A stretch of 64,000 nucleotides of DNA from Pseudothauera rhizosphaerae (GTDB lineage Bacteria; Pseudomonadota; Gammaproteobacteria; Burkholderiales; Rhodocyclaceae). Location of the stretch: positions 38,295 to 102,294 of the forward strand of contig NZ_SSOD01000018.1 of NCBI RefSeq assembly GCF_004801305.1, given 5' to 3'. A program made the position numbers and the translations under genes. Below the pieces are notes generated by a model. That model made no database searches. It worked only from the letters and a program-made list of their open reading frames with translations, and was not told the origin of the DNA. Below, one piece after another: positions 37,498 to 46,950 of the stretch (the stretch's first letter is position 1; every line of letters begins with the position of its first letter).

Positions 37498-38560
37498 ATT
37501 GCGGTTCTCCCGGCAGCTTGCCTTCGGCCAGTTGCCCGACCAGGCGCAGCACTTCGGCCACCGGTTCGAGCAGGTCCGAGGGGATGTACTGGTCCAACTG
37601 TGCTTGCTCCAGCAGCGCACGGGCCAGCGGCACGTTCTCCATCACCGGGATGCCCTCTTCCCTGGCCACGGCGACGATGCGCTTGGCCACCAGGTCGGTG
37701 CCCTTGGCCAGCACCACCGGCAGCGGGGTCTTGTCCTCGTCGTAGTACAGCGCGATCGCCACATGGGTGGGGTTGGTGACCACCACGGAGGCCTTGCGGG
37801 TCTTCTCCACCATGCCGGACATCATCATTTCCTGGTGCAGTTGCTTGCGCGCGCCCTTGATGTGCGGGTCACCCTCGGCTTCCTTGTATTCGCGCTTGAC
37901 CTCGTCCTTGCTCATCATCAACTGCTTCTTGTGGTTGAAGCGCTGCCAGACGAAGTCCGCCAGCGCCAGCACCACGTACACCATGGCCACGTTGACGATG
38001 ACCACGTACAGCAGCGAGCCGATGGCCGTTCCCACGCCAACGATGCCGGCCAGGGGCAGCGTGAGCAGGCGCGGGATCTCGTCCCGCAGCACGATGAACA
38101 GCAGCGCGGTGAGGAAGCCCACCTTGATGCAGTTCTTGAGGAACTCCACCATGTTCTTCTTCGACACCATGTTCTTGGCGTTGGCCAGCGCATTGAGCTT
38201 CTTGGCACTGGGCTTGACCGCCTCGAAGGCGAACATGATGCCCACCTGCAGCGCGTCGGCGAAGATGCCGATGCCGAGCACGATCAGCACGAAGGGCAGC
38301 AGCACGGTGATGCCGTCCTTCATCAGCGGCAGCAGCACCGCATCGAGCGAGGCCTGGAAGGGCTGGTGGATGAAATCCATGGGCAGCAGCATCAGCCGGC
38401 CGATGGATTCGACGATGCCCTGGGCGCCGCCGATCATGTAGCCGAACATGGCCAGGATCAGGATGGTCTGGGTGAAATCCTTGCTGTAGGCCACCTGCCC
38501 CTTTTTGCGGGCATCCATCAGCTTCTTGTGTGTGGGCTGTTCGGTCTTTTCGCCGCTCAT
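37496..38560 (-). CDS. sctU: T3SS export apparatus switch protein SctU
   Basis: This autocleaving switch protein of the export gate has 354 residues. It begins with MSGEKTEQPTHKKLMDARKK, has four membrane helices (about 30-200) and a cytoplasmic domain with the self-cleavage motif NPTH at 263-266 (VVTNPTHVAIALYY). Cleavage between Asn and Pro switches secretion from needle to translocator substrates. The stop region overlaps promoter copy 7. It overlaps sctT by 4 bases. Confidence 0.97.
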   Translation of the reverse strand: MSGEKTEQPTHKKLMDARKKGQVAYSKDFTQTILILAMFGYMIGGAQGIVESIGRLMLLPMDFIHQPFQASLDAVLLPLMKDGITVLLPFVLIVLGIGIFADALQVGIMFAFEAVKPSAKKLNALANAKNMVSKKNMVEFLKNCIKVGFLTALLFIVLRDEIPRLLTLPLAGIVGVGTAIGSLLYVVIVNVAMVYVVLALADFVWQRFNHKKQLMMSKDEVKREYKEAEGDPHIKGARKQLHQEMMMSGMVEKTRKASVVVTNPTHVAIALYYDEDKTPLPVVLAKGTDLVAKRIVAVAREEGIPVMENVPLARALLEQAQLDQYIPSDLLEPVAEVLRLVGQLAEGKLPGEPQ

Positions 38561-39354
38561 TTCACCGCTCCCGACACGGCGCCCAGCAGTTCGGGCAGGC
38601 GCCCGATCTCGCTGTGCACGTAGGTGAACAGGGTGGGCAGATAGATCACCAGCACGAAGAAGGCCAGCCCGCTCTTGACCGGCATGGCCAGGAAGAACAC
38701 CTGCAGTTGCGGCGCGAAGCGGCTCACCAGGGCGAGGCCGACCTCCGCCAGCAGCATGGCCAGGATGGCCGGTGCCGACAGCAGCAGGCCGAGGCGGATC
38801 AAGCCCGCGAAGAACCCGCCGAACACCATGGCACCCTGCTCCGGCAGGGTCGGGAAGAAGCTCAGCACCGGCCACAGGCGGTGGCTTTCGTAGATCGTCG
38901 TCATGAACAGCAGGAAGCCGCCCGCGACCAGGAAATACACGACGAAGGCCTGGTTGAACATGATGCCCAGCGGCGAGGTGTCGTTGCCCGTGAGCGGGTT
39001 CAGCGTGCTGGCGATGCTAGCGCCGCGCTGGTTGTCGATGAAGAAGCCCACCGCCTCCACCGCCCAGAACAGCACCGCCACCGCATAGCCGAGCAGGAAG
39101 CCCAGCAGCGCTTCCTTGACCACGATGAGGAAGAAGGGCACCGCGGCCGGCGGTTCCGCAGCCATGGCCGCGTCGATGGGCGGCACCAGCACCACCGCCA
39201 GGCACACCCCGAGCGCGGTGCGGATCATGCCCGGCACCACCTGCTTGCTGAAGAGCGGAATCACCACCAGCGCGGCCTGGATGCGCACCGTCGCCAGCAG
39301 CAGCGCCATCAGCAGGCGCTTGGCATCGGCGAAGAAGGCGGTTTCCAGTTCCAT
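38557..39354 (-). CDS. sctT: T3SS export apparatus protein SctT
   Basis: This is a 265-residue polytopic membrane protein of the FliR/YscT family, part of the SctRST export pore. Family segments include RIQAALVVIPLFSKQVVPGM, GFLLGYAVAVLFWAVEAVGF and FFIDNQRGASIASTLNPLTG, the latter a strongly conserved loop. It lies 8 bases after sctS and overlaps sctU. Confidence 0.96.
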   Translation of the reverse strand: MELETAFFADAKRLLMALLLATVRIQAALVVIPLFSKQVVPGMIRTALGVCLAVVLVPPIDAAMAAEPPAAVPFFLIVVKEALLGFLLGYAVAVLFWAVEAVGFFIDNQRGASIASTLNPLTGNDTSPLGIMFNQAFVVYFLVAGGFLLFMTTIYESHRLWPVLSFFPTLPEQGAMVFGGFFAGLIRLGLLLSAPAILAMLLAEVGLALVSRFAPQLQVFFLAMPVKSGLAFFVLVIYLPTLFTYVHSEIGRLPELLGAVSGAVK

Positions 39355-39362
39355 CGCGGCGC

Positions 39363-39632
39363 TCAGCGTCCGGTGTAGGGGAAGGCCTCGAAGAGGACCA
39401 CCGCGTAGTTGAAGATCTCGCCGCCGATCCAGCGCGCCGACAGCAGCATGGTGATGCCCACCGCGATCAGCTTCACCGCGAAGGACAGGGTCTGTTCCTG
39501 GATCTGCGTGAGCGCCTGCAGCAGCGAGAAGATCACCCCCACCACCGAGGCGACGATGATGGGCGGCATGGACAGCAGCAGCACCAGCAGCAGGCCCTGG
39601 TTCATGTAGCCGACGAAATCGGTCTCGGTCAT
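39363..39632 (-). CDS. sctS: T3SS export apparatus protein SctS
   Basis: This is an 89-residue FliQ/YscS-family pore protein with two membrane helices. The pattern is typical: LLLVLLLSMPPIIVASVVGV, then SLLQALTQIQEQTLSFAVKL and a second helix. It sits between sctR and sctT in the universal R-S-T-U order. Confidence 0.96.
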   Translation of the reverse strand: MTETDFVGYMNQGLLLVLLLSMPPIIVASVVGVIFSLLQALTQIQEQTLSFAVKLIAVGITMLLSARWIGGEIFNYAVVLFEAFPYTGR

Positions 39633-39639
39633 CGCGCCC

Positions 39640-40287
39640 TCACACGTAGGTCAGCACCAGGCCGCGGATCAGCCGCGACCAGCCGTCCACCATGACGAAC
39701 AGGAACAGCTTGAGCGGCAGGGAGATGGTCACCGGCGACACCATCATCATCCCCATCGCCAGCAGGATGTTGGAGACGATGAGGTCGATGACGATGAAGG
39801 GCAGGTAGAGCAGGAAGCCGATCTCGAAGGCCGAGGTCAGCTCCGACACCAGGAAGGCCGGCATCAGGACGATGAAGTGCTGGTGGGAGAGATCCGCCAC
39901 CAGCTTCTGGTCCCACAGCCGGTGGGCGGTCTGCAGGAAGAACTCGCGCAACTGCGGGCGGCTGTGCTTGAGCAGGAAGCCGCGCAGGGGCTCGGCCCCG
40001 TCCACCACCACGCGGGCGAAATCCCCGGTGGATTCGATGCTGGCCGACTGGGCCTGCAGCGTCTCGTACATGTGCTGGCCCACCGGCGCCATGATGTAGA
40101 AGGACAGGATGGCCGCCAGGCCGTACAGCGCCATGTTGGGCGGAATCTGCTGCACGCCCAGGGCGTTCCTCACCAGCGACAGCACCACCGCGATCTTGAC
40201 GAAGGACGTGGTGACCACCACCAGGATGGGCACCAGCGCCAGCAGCGCCAGCGCAAAGGCCAGATTGAGCGGATCGAACGCCTTCAT
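39640..40287 (-). CDS. sctR: T3SS export apparatus protein SctR
   Basis: This FliP/YscR-family export-pore protein has 215 residues from the ATG at 40287. Family motifs include VTTSFVKIAVVLSLVRNALG, QQIPPNMALYGLAAILSFYI, VLMPAFLVSELTSAFEIGFL and GMMMVSPVTISLPLKLFLFV. An open extension upstream of 40287 lacks family content. It starts 37 bases after sctQ ends. Confidence 0.97.
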   Translation of the reverse strand: MKAFDPLNLAFALALLALVPILVVVTTSFVKIAVVLSLVRNALGVQQIPPNMALYGLAAILSFYIMAPVGQHMYETLQAQSASIESTGDFARVVVDGAEPLRGFLLKHSRPQLREFFLQTAHRLWDQKLVADLSHQHFIVLMPAFLVSELTSAFEIGFLLYLPFIVIDLIVSNILLAMGMMMVSPVTISLPLKLFLFVMVDGWSRLIRGLVLTYV

Positions 40288-40324
40288 CGGCGCCCTCCCC
40301 CCGCGCAGCGCGGCTGCCGGTGCC

Positions 40325-41386
40325 TCATGCGTCCCTCGCCGCCAGTTCCAGCACCCGCACCCCGGCCGCATCGTCGATGCGCACCAGTTCGCCGCGGCCG
40401 ACCAGCCGGCCGTTGGCGCGGATGGCCACCAGCCGCGCAGGCGGGGCGTCCAGGGTGAAGGTCTGGCCGGGCTGCAGGGCGGCCAGTTCGCCCAGGGTCA
40501 GGGTCTTGTCGCCGAGATCGAAGCTCAGGCGGATTTCCACTTCGTCGAGACTCACCGGGCTTTCGTCCGGAGTGGCGTTCTCGGGTGGGGAGGCGGGCGC
40601 GGACATGGGGATGTTCTCCAGGGCGGATTCGAGCGTCAGCACGTGGTCGCGCAGGCGGGCGCGCACGGCATGGCGGGCGTCGGTGCGCAGGATCAGCGCG
40701 GCGTCGGCCGGGTCCAGGGCGGTGTCGAGCACGATCACGTCGTGCAGGGCCAAGGCGCGCAACTGCGCCACGCTGAGGCGGGTTTCGCCCAGTTCCAGGC
40801 GCAGGCGCACGGGGGTTTGCGGATCGGGTTCAGCGGCCGGGGCGGCCGGCCGGCGGCGGGCCAGAATGGCGAGCAGCGCCAGGCCGGGGGCGTCGGTGAG
40901 CAGCAGGCCGGACACGCCGTCGGCGGCCCGCTCGCTCGCGAGCATCACGCGGAAGGCGTATTCGCCGTGGGCCGCGTCCTCGGCCGCGTGCCCGGCGGAC
41001 ACCAGGCGCACGCGCCGGCCGGACAACTGTTCCAGGTTCGCCGCCACCTCCTCCCAAGCCAGCTCGAAGCCGGCCAGGGCCAGTTCCTCGGGCAGCAGCG
41101 CGAGGTCGGTTTCCGGGAAGCGGTGGGCGTACAGCAGCGCCAGCAGCGCCGGACTGCTCACCAGGCGGAAGGGCGCGCCGCCCCATTCCAGGGTCACCAC
41201 GAAGGCCTGCGCCGGCCACGGCGCGGACGCGGCGGCGGGCTCCAGGGCGAACTGCCAGGCCCCACCGCCGAGTTCGAAGCCGCCGCTGCCCAGGCGGGCG
41301 GCGACCAGATCCAGATGCCCGGCGGTGTCGCCGCTCATGGCGCGCAGGGCCAGCGGCTGTATGCGTTCGGAGACCGCCTGGCTCAT
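40325..41386 (-). CDS. sctQ: T3SS cytoplasmic sorting-platform protein SctQ
   Basis: SctQ forms the pods of the cytosolic sorting platform. It has 353 residues, a divergent N-terminal half and a C-terminal SpoA/FliN-like domain (LSFDLGDKTLTLGELAALQP, NGRLVGRGELVRIDDAAGVR). In several species an internal start yields a separate C-terminal fragment; an ATG at NIPMSAPASPPEN, shortly before the SpoA domain, could do this here. It overlaps sctP by 4 bases. Confidence 0.93.
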   Translation of the reverse strand: MSQAVSERIQPLALRAMSGDTAGHLDLVAARLGSGGFELGGGAWQFALEPAAASAPWPAQAFVVTLEWGGAPFRLVSSPALLALLYAHRFPETDLALLPEELALAGFELAWEEVAANLEQLSGRRVRLVSAGHAAEDAAHGEYAFRVMLASERAADGVSGLLLTDAPGLALLAILARRRPAAPAAEPDPQTPVRLRLELGETRLSVAQLRALALHDVIVLDTALDPADAALILRTDARHAVRARLRDHVLTLESALENIPMSAPASPPENATPDESPVSLDEVEIRLSFDLGDKTLTLGELAALQPGQTFTLDAPPARLVAIRANGRLVGRGELVRIDDAAGVRVLELAARDA

Positions 41387-42129
41387 TCTTCCCTGCTCCC
41401 TTCGTCGGCCAGCGTGATGGACGGCAGCCCGGCGAGCGGCGTGGCCTCGCCGCTGCGATCCTCGACGAAGACCTGCGCTTCGCCTTCCTCGTCCGCGCGC
41501 TGCGGATCGCCCACGCGCACCTCCACCTCGCGCCGCAGGCGGCGCGACAGTTCGGCGGCCAGGCGGGCGCCCGCCCCCTGCAGCAGGGCCAGGCTGCCGG
41601 CGTTGCCCACGGCGAAGTCCATCACCCAGCGCCCCTGCTCCTGCACGATGCGCACCTCGACGCCGGGCAGCACCTCGTTGCGGATCAGGACGCGGATTTC
41701 CTGGCCGCCGTCGGCGGATACCAGGATGCGTTCGGCCACCGCGCCCACCACTTCGGCCGCCGCGCGCGGCAGTGGCGCCGCAGGGGCGGCGGGTTCGGCC
41801 GCGCCGGCGGCGGACGTGCCGGGCAGGAAAGGCGACGGGAAACCGGGCAGGCCCGCCGCCGCGGCATCCGCGCGCTCCTGAGCTCCACCCGACAAGCGGC
41901 CGAACAGGCCGAAGGGCGAGGATTTCTCCTCCTCCTGCGGGCGTTCGCCGCCCTGCCCCGTCCCCCCTTCCGCGGCGGGCTGCTGCCCGTCGCGGCCGAG
42001 GGCCTGGCGGAAGCGCGCCACGTCGTCGTCGCGCGCCGCGCCGGGCTGGCCGCCGCCGTTCTGGCTGCCGGCGGGTTCGCCGCCCATGCGGGGCAGATCC
42101 AGGTTCAGCCGGACCGGACGATCAGTCAT
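41383..42129 (-). CDS. sctP: T3SS needle-length/substrate switch protein SctP (HpaP-like)
   Basis: This 248-residue protein has a Gly/Gln/Pro-rich, probably disordered N-terminal half and a folded C-terminal region (ILVSADGGQEIRVLIRNEVL, GAGARLAAELSRRLRREVEV). That layout and its place between sctO and sctQ match SctP/HpaP proteins, which set needle length and signal the substrate switch through SctU. The family is weakly conserved, so the call depends partly on position. It overlaps the 3' end of sctO by 8 bases. Confidence 0.82.
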   Translation of the reverse strand: MTDRPVRLNLDLPRMGGEPAGSQNGGGQPGAARDDDVARFRQALGRDGQQPAAEGGTGQGGERPQEEEKSSPFGLFGRLSGGAQERADAAAAGLPGFPSPFLPGTSAAGAAEPAAPAAPLPRAAAEVVGAVAERILVSADGGQEIRVLIRNEVLPGVEVRIVQEQGRWVMDFAVGNAGSLALLQGAGARLAAELSRRLRREVEVRVGDPQRADEEGEAQVFVEDRSGEATPLAGLPSITLADEGSREE

Positions 42130-42619
42130 CGCCGCCCCCTCCCCAGTCTTCCCGCTCCTTGCGGACCGCGTACAGGTCTTCCATCTCCACGTCTTCCTTG
42201 CGCTCGCTCTCCAGGCGGATTTCCTCCGACTGCACCTCGACGAGCTGGATGAACTTTTCCTTGACCCGGCTCGCCAGCCGGTGCACCTCGCGCGCGTCCT
42301 GCAGGCGGTGGTCGGCCTCGTCACGCTGCTTCTCGCGCTGGTGCAGCACGTCTTCCAGGTCGCGTTCCTTCACGCGCAGCATCAGCACGTCTTCCCGCAG
42401 CCATTCCAGGTCGCGGGCGCGCACCACGCGGCGGCAGACGGCGGCGTACATGCCGCGCTCCTGCTCCACGCTCCAGTGGCGGTATTCCACCAGGGAGCCG
42501 CGTGCCGTCTCTTCCTGCTGCACCGCCTCGGCGAGCGCCATGCGGCAGCCCGAGACCGCCATCTCGGCCTTGTTCTCCCGGTGCTCCTTGAGGCGGAGCA
42601 GTTCGTGCAGCATGCTCAT
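42122..42619 (-). CDS. sctO: T3SS stalk protein SctO
   Basis: This is a 165-residue, highly charged coiled-coil protein ([56 protein letters not shown]). This is the YscO/FliJ type, which links the SctN ATPase to the SctV gate. It starts with ATG overlapping the sctN stop (ATGA). Confidence 0.9.
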   Translation of the reverse strand: MSMLHELLRLKEHRENKAEMAVSGCRMALAEAVQQEETARGSLVEYRHWSVEQERGMYAAVCRRVVRARDLEWLREDVLMLRVKERDLEDVLHQREKQRDEADHRLQDAREVHRLASRVKEKFIQLVEVQSEEIRLESERKEDVEMEDLYAVRKEREDWGGGGDD

Positions 42620-43947
42620 CCCCGGCCCGCCAGCTTGATCATGGCCTGCAGGGTGTCGTCGAAGCCGACCCGCTCGTCGGTGCGCTGGCGCAGGAAGGCG
42701 CGGATGGCGTCGATCTTGTCGATGGCCTCGTCGGTGGTCTGGTCGCCGCCGCGCTTGTACTCGCCGATCTTGACCAGCAGTTCCACCTCGGCGTACTTGG
42801 CCATCAGTTCGCGCAGGCGCCCCGCGGCGGCCTTGTGTTCCTTGGCGACGACGGCGTTCATGACCCGGCTGGCCGAAGCCAGCACGTCGATGGCCGGGTA
42901 GTGGTTGGCCGCGGCGAGCTTGCGCGACAGCACGATGTGGCCGTCCAGGATGGAGCGGGTCTCGTCGGCGATGGGTTCGGTCATGTCGTCGCCTTCCACC
43001 AGCACGGTGTACAGCGCGGTGATGGAACCCTTGTCGTTCATGCCCACGCGCTCCATCAGCTTGGGCAGGGTGGCGAACACGCTGGGGGGAAAGCCGCGCC
43101 GGGTGGGCGGTTCGCCCGCGGCCAGGCCGATCTCGCGCTGGGCGCGGGCGAAGCGGGTCACCGAATCCATCAGGAACAGCACCTTCTTGCCCTGGTCGCG
43201 GAAATACTCGGCGATGGCGGTGGCCACATAGGCCGCCTTGGCGCGCTCCATGGAGGACTTGTCCGAGGTGGCGCAGACGATGATGGACTTGCGCCGCCCC
43301 TCCTCGCCCAGTTCGTGTTCGAGGAATTCGCGCACCTCGCGGCCACGCTCGCCGATCAGCGCCACCACGGTGACGTCCACGTCCGCGCCCTTGACCAGCA
43401 TGCCCATCAGCGTGGACTTGCCGCCGCCGGCCGCGGCGAAGATGCCCATGCGCTGGCCTTCGCCGCAGGTCAGCATGGAATCCAGCGCGCGCACGCCCAG
43501 CGCCAGCGGCTGATGGATCAGGCGCCGGGTGAGCGGGTCGGGCGCCTCGGCGAACACCGGGTAGAACTGGTCGGCCTCCAGCGGCCCCTGGGTGTCCCGG
43601 TCGATGGGCCGGCCCAGGCCGTCGAGCACGCGGCCGAGCAGGCCGTAGCCCACCGGCACCATGTGGGAGCGCCCGGTGGGCATGACCTCGGTGGCGTTGG
43701 AGATGCCGTACATGTCGCCGATGGGGGTGAGCAGCGCGGCGTCGCGGGCGAAGCCCACCACCTCGGCCTGCATCTCGAAGGCTTCGCCGGGGTTCTTCAG
43801 GATGCACACCTCGCCCACCTTCACCGACGGGATCACCGCCTTGATGATGGTGCCGATGACCTGCGTCACCCGGCCGCGCACCGCGAGCGTCGGGGTCTCC
43901 TGCAGGGCCAGGCTCATCATGTCGGTGATGTAGTCGAACTGGCGCAT
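42616..43947 (-). CDS. sctN: T3SS ATPase SctN
   Basis: This hexameric ATPase unfolds and releases substrates at the export gate. The 443-residue protein has Walker [11 protein letters not shown] (170-179), the DCCD-like [16 protein letters not shown], Walker [13 protein letters not shown], and the T3SS/F1-specific [20 protein letters not shown]. It lies between sctL and sctO in conserved order, starting 12 bases after sctL. Confidence 0.98.
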   Translation of the reverse strand: MRQFDYITDMMSLALQETPTLAVRGRVTQVIGTIIKAVIPSVKVGEVCILKNPGEAFEMQAEVVGFARDAALLTPIGDMYGISNATEVMPTGRSHMVPVGYGLLGRVLDGLGRPIDRDTQGPLEADQFYPVFAEAPDPLTRRLIHQPLALGVRALDSMLTCGEGQRMGIFAAAGGGKSTLMGMLVKGADVDVTVVALIGERGREVREFLEHELGEEGRRKSIIVCATSDKSSMERAKAAYVATAIAEYFRDQGKKVLFLMDSVTRFARAQREIGLAAGEPPTRRGFPPSVFATLPKLMERVGMNDKGSITALYTVLVEGDDMTEPIADETRSILDGHIVLSRKLAAANHYPAIDVLASASRVMNAVVAKEHKAAAGRLRELMAKYAEVELLVKIGEYKRGGDQTTDEAIDKIDAIRAFLRQRTDERVGFDDTLQAMIKLAGRG

Positions 43948-43959
43948 GGGGTCGGCTTC

Positions 43960-44583
43960 TTACTTGCGGCTGCCGAGAATCTTGGAGAAGGCGCGGCGCA
44001 GGGCCTCGACCTGCCCGTCCAGGGAGGCCTCGACGATGCCGATCTCGGTCTCCAGGATGCAGCCGTCCCCCTTCAGGCGGGCGTCGCCCACCAGGTCCAG
44101 GTAGCCGATGCCCGGATAGGCGGCGAGGATCTCGTTGGTGGCCTGCTTGACCATGTCCAGGCGGTCGGGCGCCACCCGCAGCGTGACCTGCTTCTGGTTG
44201 CGCACCGCGCCCAGAGCACCCTTGACCACCATCACCACGCGGTCGCGGTCGTCGTATTCGGCCACGATGCGGCGCATGGCCTGCACCACCAGGTCCACCA
44301 TGCGCTCCTCGACCTTGCCGAAGTAGTCGATGGTGCGGCTGACGTTCTCGATCATCTGCTCGGCCGCTTCCAGGCGGGCTTCCTCCAGGCCGTCCTGGTA
44401 GCCGCGTTCCTTCTCCGCTTGGTACGCCTGACGCGCCTGCTCGCGGATGGCCTCGGCCTCGGCGCGGGCGGCGTCGATCAGCGCGCCGGCCTCCAGCCAG
44501 ATCTGGTGGTCGGCGGCCGGGATCACCCGGGCGGACGGGTCGGGGCGGCTCAGTGGACCGGACTGGCGAACAAAGAGGACCAT
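43960..44583 (-). CDS. sctL: T3SS ATPase stator SctL
   Basis: SctL links the ATPase to the sorting platform. It has 207 residues: an N-terminal segment, a long charged helix with repeated Ala/Glu (AGALIDAARAEAEAIREQAR, QAEKERGYQDGLEEARLEAA), and a FliH/V-ATPase-E-like C-terminal domain (VTLRVAPDRLDMVKQATNEI, GDGCILETEIGIVEASLDGQ). Its start overlaps the 3' end of sctK by 34 bases. Confidence 0.94.
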   Translation of the reverse strand: MVLFVRQSGPLSRPDPSARVIPAADHQIWLEAGALIDAARAEAEAIREQARQAYQAEKERGYQDGLEEARLEAAEQMIENVSRTIDYFGKVEERMVDLVVQAMRRIVAEYDDRDRVVMVVKGALGAVRNQKQVTLRVAPDRLDMVKQATNEILAAYPGIGYLDLVGDARLKGDGCILETEIGIVEASLDGQVEALRRAFSKILGSRK

Positions 44584-45200
44584 GGTTCCTCGGATTCCCT
44601 CAGGATGCGCTGGCTCAGCGCCAGCAGTGCCTCGGCGGCGGTTCCGGGCGCGGCGGCGTCGCACTCCTGCGGCGTCTTCCACGCGAAACGGCGGCGGATC
44701 GCCTCGGGCTGGCCGGCCAGGGCGGTACGCAGCGCGCTCCACCCCGCCAGCAGCGGATCGTCCGCCGCGAGCGGTGCCGCGTCCTGCCAGTACAGGGGCG
44801 CGCGTTCGGCCAGAAAGTGCGTCTCCGCCTCGTCCAGTTCGCCTTCCCGCGCCGCCCAGCCGTTCCCGGCCAGCGCCAGCGCCATGCGCCGCGCCAGCAC
44901 GGCCAGCGGTTCGGCCGGCAGCAGGGCGAGGCGGAAGGCGGTGGCGCCGCTATGCCAGCGCGGCACGTCGGTGAGGCCGGCGTCCAGTAGCAGGTGGCGC
45001 GACAGGTGGCGCAGGCTGGCCGGCCCCCGCCAGGCTTCCTCGGGCCAGCCCGGGGTCAGCAAGGCGCGCCGGGAAGGATGCAGGTCCAGCGCCGGCGCCC
45101 ACAGGAAACGGGCGATCCACGGCCACAGCGCGCCTTCCTCGCGCAGGCGGGCAGCCCCCAGGGCCTCCTCCCGGGGGACGGGCGCGGCCAGCTCAGGCAT
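44550..45200 (-). CDS. sctK: T3SS sorting-platform protein SctK
   Basis: SctK joins the sorting platform to the SctD ring. The 216-residue protein has a YscK-type N-terminal part (WIARFLWAPALDLHPSRRAL) and a Trp/Leu-rich helical body. The family is weakly conserved; position between sctJ and sctL is strong support. The ATG at 45200 is chosen; an upstream in-frame ATG would overlap sctJ further. It overlaps sctJ by 8 bases. Confidence 0.85.
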   Translation of the reverse strand: MPELAAPVPREEALGAARLREEGALWPWIARFLWAPALDLHPSRRALLTPGWPEEAWRGPASLRHLSRHLLLDAGLTDVPRWHSGATAFRLALLPAEPLAVLARRMALALAGNGWAAREGELDEAETHFLAERAPLYWQDAAPLAADDPLLAGWSALRTALAGQPEAIRRRFAWKTPQECDAAAPGTAAEALLALSQRILRESEEPWSSLFASPVH

Positions 45201-45990
45201 CGGCGTTGCCGGGCCGTGCGCGGCGGCCTTGCCAGAACAGGAAGGCCGCACCCGCCAGCGCCGCCAGCAGGGCGAAGACCAGCCCCGCCAGCAGCACGCG
45301 CAGCCCGGCCGCCGAATCCGGCGCCACTTCCAGCCCCCACACCGCTTCCAGGTTCTGCGCCGGCGCCGCGGCCTCCACCTGGGCGGCCGACGGCACCAGC
45401 ACCACCGAGACCTTGTCGAAGCTCAGCCCCGGAATGCTGTTGGCCACCAGGCGGCGGATCTGCGGCAGCACGCCGTCCAGATTCACCGTGTCCTGGTGCT
45501 TGATGAACACCGCCGCCGACGAGGGGTTGCCGGCCTCGCCGAAGTTGCCGCGCTCGGGCAGCACCACGTGCACCTGGGCGTGGATCACGCCGTCGATCTT
45601 CGAGATGGTCCCGGCCAGTTCCTGGGACAGGGCGAAGATCAGCCGCGCGCGCTCTTCCAGCGGCGAGGAGATCAGCCCTTCCTTCTTGAACACGTCGCCC
45701 ATGCGCACGTGGGGTTCGCGCGGCAGCCCCTGCGCCTGCATGATCTCGATGGCCTGCGCCACCCCGGACTGGGGCACGTTCACCGAAACCATGCCTTCCT
45801 TGCCAGGAATCTTTTGCGCGGCGATGCCCTGCTTGAGCAGGGCCGCCAGCACCTCGTTGGCCTGGGATTCGGAGACCTGCGACAGCAGTTCCACCTGGCC
45901 GCCGCAGGCGGTCAGCACGAGGCCGGCGGCAGCCGCCAGCACGAACCGGCGCAAGGCCGGCAGAAAGGGGAGGAGAGAGGAGAGGTTCAT
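45193..45990 (-). CDS. sctJ: T3SS inner-ring lipoprotein SctJ
   Basis: SctJ forms the inner of the two inner-membrane rings. The 265-residue protein has a lipoprotein signal with LVLTACGG (Cys29), the YscJ/FliF ring-building domain (LLSQVSESQANEVLAALLKQ, QVHVVLPERGNFGEAGNPSS) and a C-terminal membrane helix (VLLAGLVFALLAALAGAAFL). The ATG at 45990 follows GAGGAGAGAGGAGAGG. Confidence 0.97.
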   Translation of the reverse strand: MNLSSLLPFLPALRRFVLAAAAGLVLTACGGQVELLSQVSESQANEVLAALLKQGIAAQKIPGKEGMVSVNVPQSGVAQAIEIMQAQGLPREPHVRMGDVFKKEGLISSPLEERARLIFALSQELAGTISKIDGVIHAQVHVVLPERGNFGEAGNPSSAAVFIKHQDTVNLDGVLPQIRRLVANSIPGLSFDKVSVVLVPSAAQVEAAAPAQNLEAVWGLEVAPDSAAGLRVLLAGLVFALLAALAGAAFLFWQGRRARPGNADA

Positions 45991-46009
45991 GAAGGCTGGG
46001 CCGCCGGCC

Positions 46010-46444
46010 TCATTGCATCTTGACGATCTGTTCGAGGTTCTGCTCGGCCTTGGAGACGACCTTGCCGACCATTTCATAGTGGAAGCTGGATTCGATCACC
46101 TTGAGCTGGAACTGGAACAGCTCGTGGGGGCTCACCGCCGGCTGCTCCGGTCCGCCCAGCTTGGTGACCGATTCCCAGGTGTTGCGGAAATCCGCGCGCA
46201 GTTCGTCCATCCCCTTCAGGATGGCCTCGCCCATGTTGGCCGGCGGCCCGGGCGGCGGCGGGGGCATGCCCACCGCCATGTGGCCTTCGGCCGCGGCGGG
46301 AGCGACGGCCTCCCCCTGCACCAGGGTGCGGAAACGTTCGGCCTGGGTGGCGTCGACCGCTGCCGCGGCACCCGCCGGATCGGGCGCCACCACGGTGTTC
46401 GGCGCCAGTGCGAGGATCAGGAACTGATTGCTGTGGATTTCCAT
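46010..46444 (-). CDS. sctI: T3SS inner rod protein SctI
   Basis: This is a 144-residue YscI/PrgJ-type rod protein. The N-terminal half is Ala/Pro-rich, and the C-terminal third has the expected helical end FQLKVIESSFHYEMVGKVVS followed by KAEQNLEQIVKMQ, similar to needle subunits. It lies just upstream of sctJ, as in other systems. Confidence 0.9.
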   Translation of the reverse strand: MEIHSNQFLILALAPNTVVAPDPAGAAAAVDATQAERFRTLVQGEAVAPAAAEGHMAVGMPPPPPGPPANMGEAILKGMDELRADFRNTWESVTKLGGPEQPAVSPHELFQFQLKVIESSFHYEMVGKVVSKAEQNLEQIVKMQ

Positions 46445-46551
46445 CGGATTCCGCCTTGCCTATGCCTCGTACCCATCCGCCGCGCACTCGTCTGCCGGGA
46501 CGCATCCGGCCTCGAGGCGTCCCGCGGACGATCGTTCGACGGGTTTCATGT

Positions 46552-46950
46552 TCAGGATGCCTGGTCCAGCAGTTGCCGGGCCAGGCGCCGGGCCTGTTCG
46601 TCGCCCTCCCCTTCGGCGACCGCCGTCAACACGCTGCGCGCCTGGTGTTCCCGCCGCGCCAGGCGCAGGGCCAGGCCCAGAAACACGGAAATAGTATCAT
46701 GATGTTTCGCCAGTTCCGGGGGGGAGCGCTCCAGCAACTGGACCGCGGTTTCGGGCTTGCCTTCGCCTATCAGCGCGAGGGCCTGGCCGATGAGCGGGAA
46801 GGGCTGTTCCGGGCGCAGTTCCGCCAGCGCCTCGAACAGCCGCAGGGCCGCCTGGGGCTTGCCGTTGAGCGCGCCGTGGAAGCCGATCGCCACCAGGCTG
46901 CGGACCTCCTCGGCGCCCAGCTCGGGGCTCTCCCGGAGCGCGGTCATCAT
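46552..46950 (-). CDS. sctG: TPR protein SctG (YscG/HrpB1-like)
   Basis: This 132-residue helical-repeat protein has TPR-like segments: GFHGALNGKPQAALRLFEAL, PFPLIGQALALIGEGKPETA, and SVFLGLALRLARREHQARSV. It resembles HrpB1/YscG proteins, which with a YscE-type partner chaperone the needle. Two start codons lie side by side (46950 and 46947), overlapping the preceding chaperone stop. It precedes sctI with a gap of about 107 bases that holds no gene. Confidence 0.82.
   Translation of the reverse strand: MMTALRESPELGAEEVRSLVAIGFHGALNGKPQAALRLFEALAELRPEQPFPLIGQALALIGEGKPETAVQLLERSPPELAKHHDTISVFLGLALRLARREHQARSVLTAVAEGEGDEQARRLARQLLDQAS

Noticed and set aside
42835..46023. Plus-strand open frame of over 1000 codons opposite sctN-sctJ.
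   Set aside because: It mirrors conserved T3SS genes on the other strand and shows only low-complexity composition.
46445..46551. An eighth ECF-type promoter upstream of sctI.
   Set aside because: GAAC is present on the minus strand, but the downstream half reads CGATCG instead of GTTACC.
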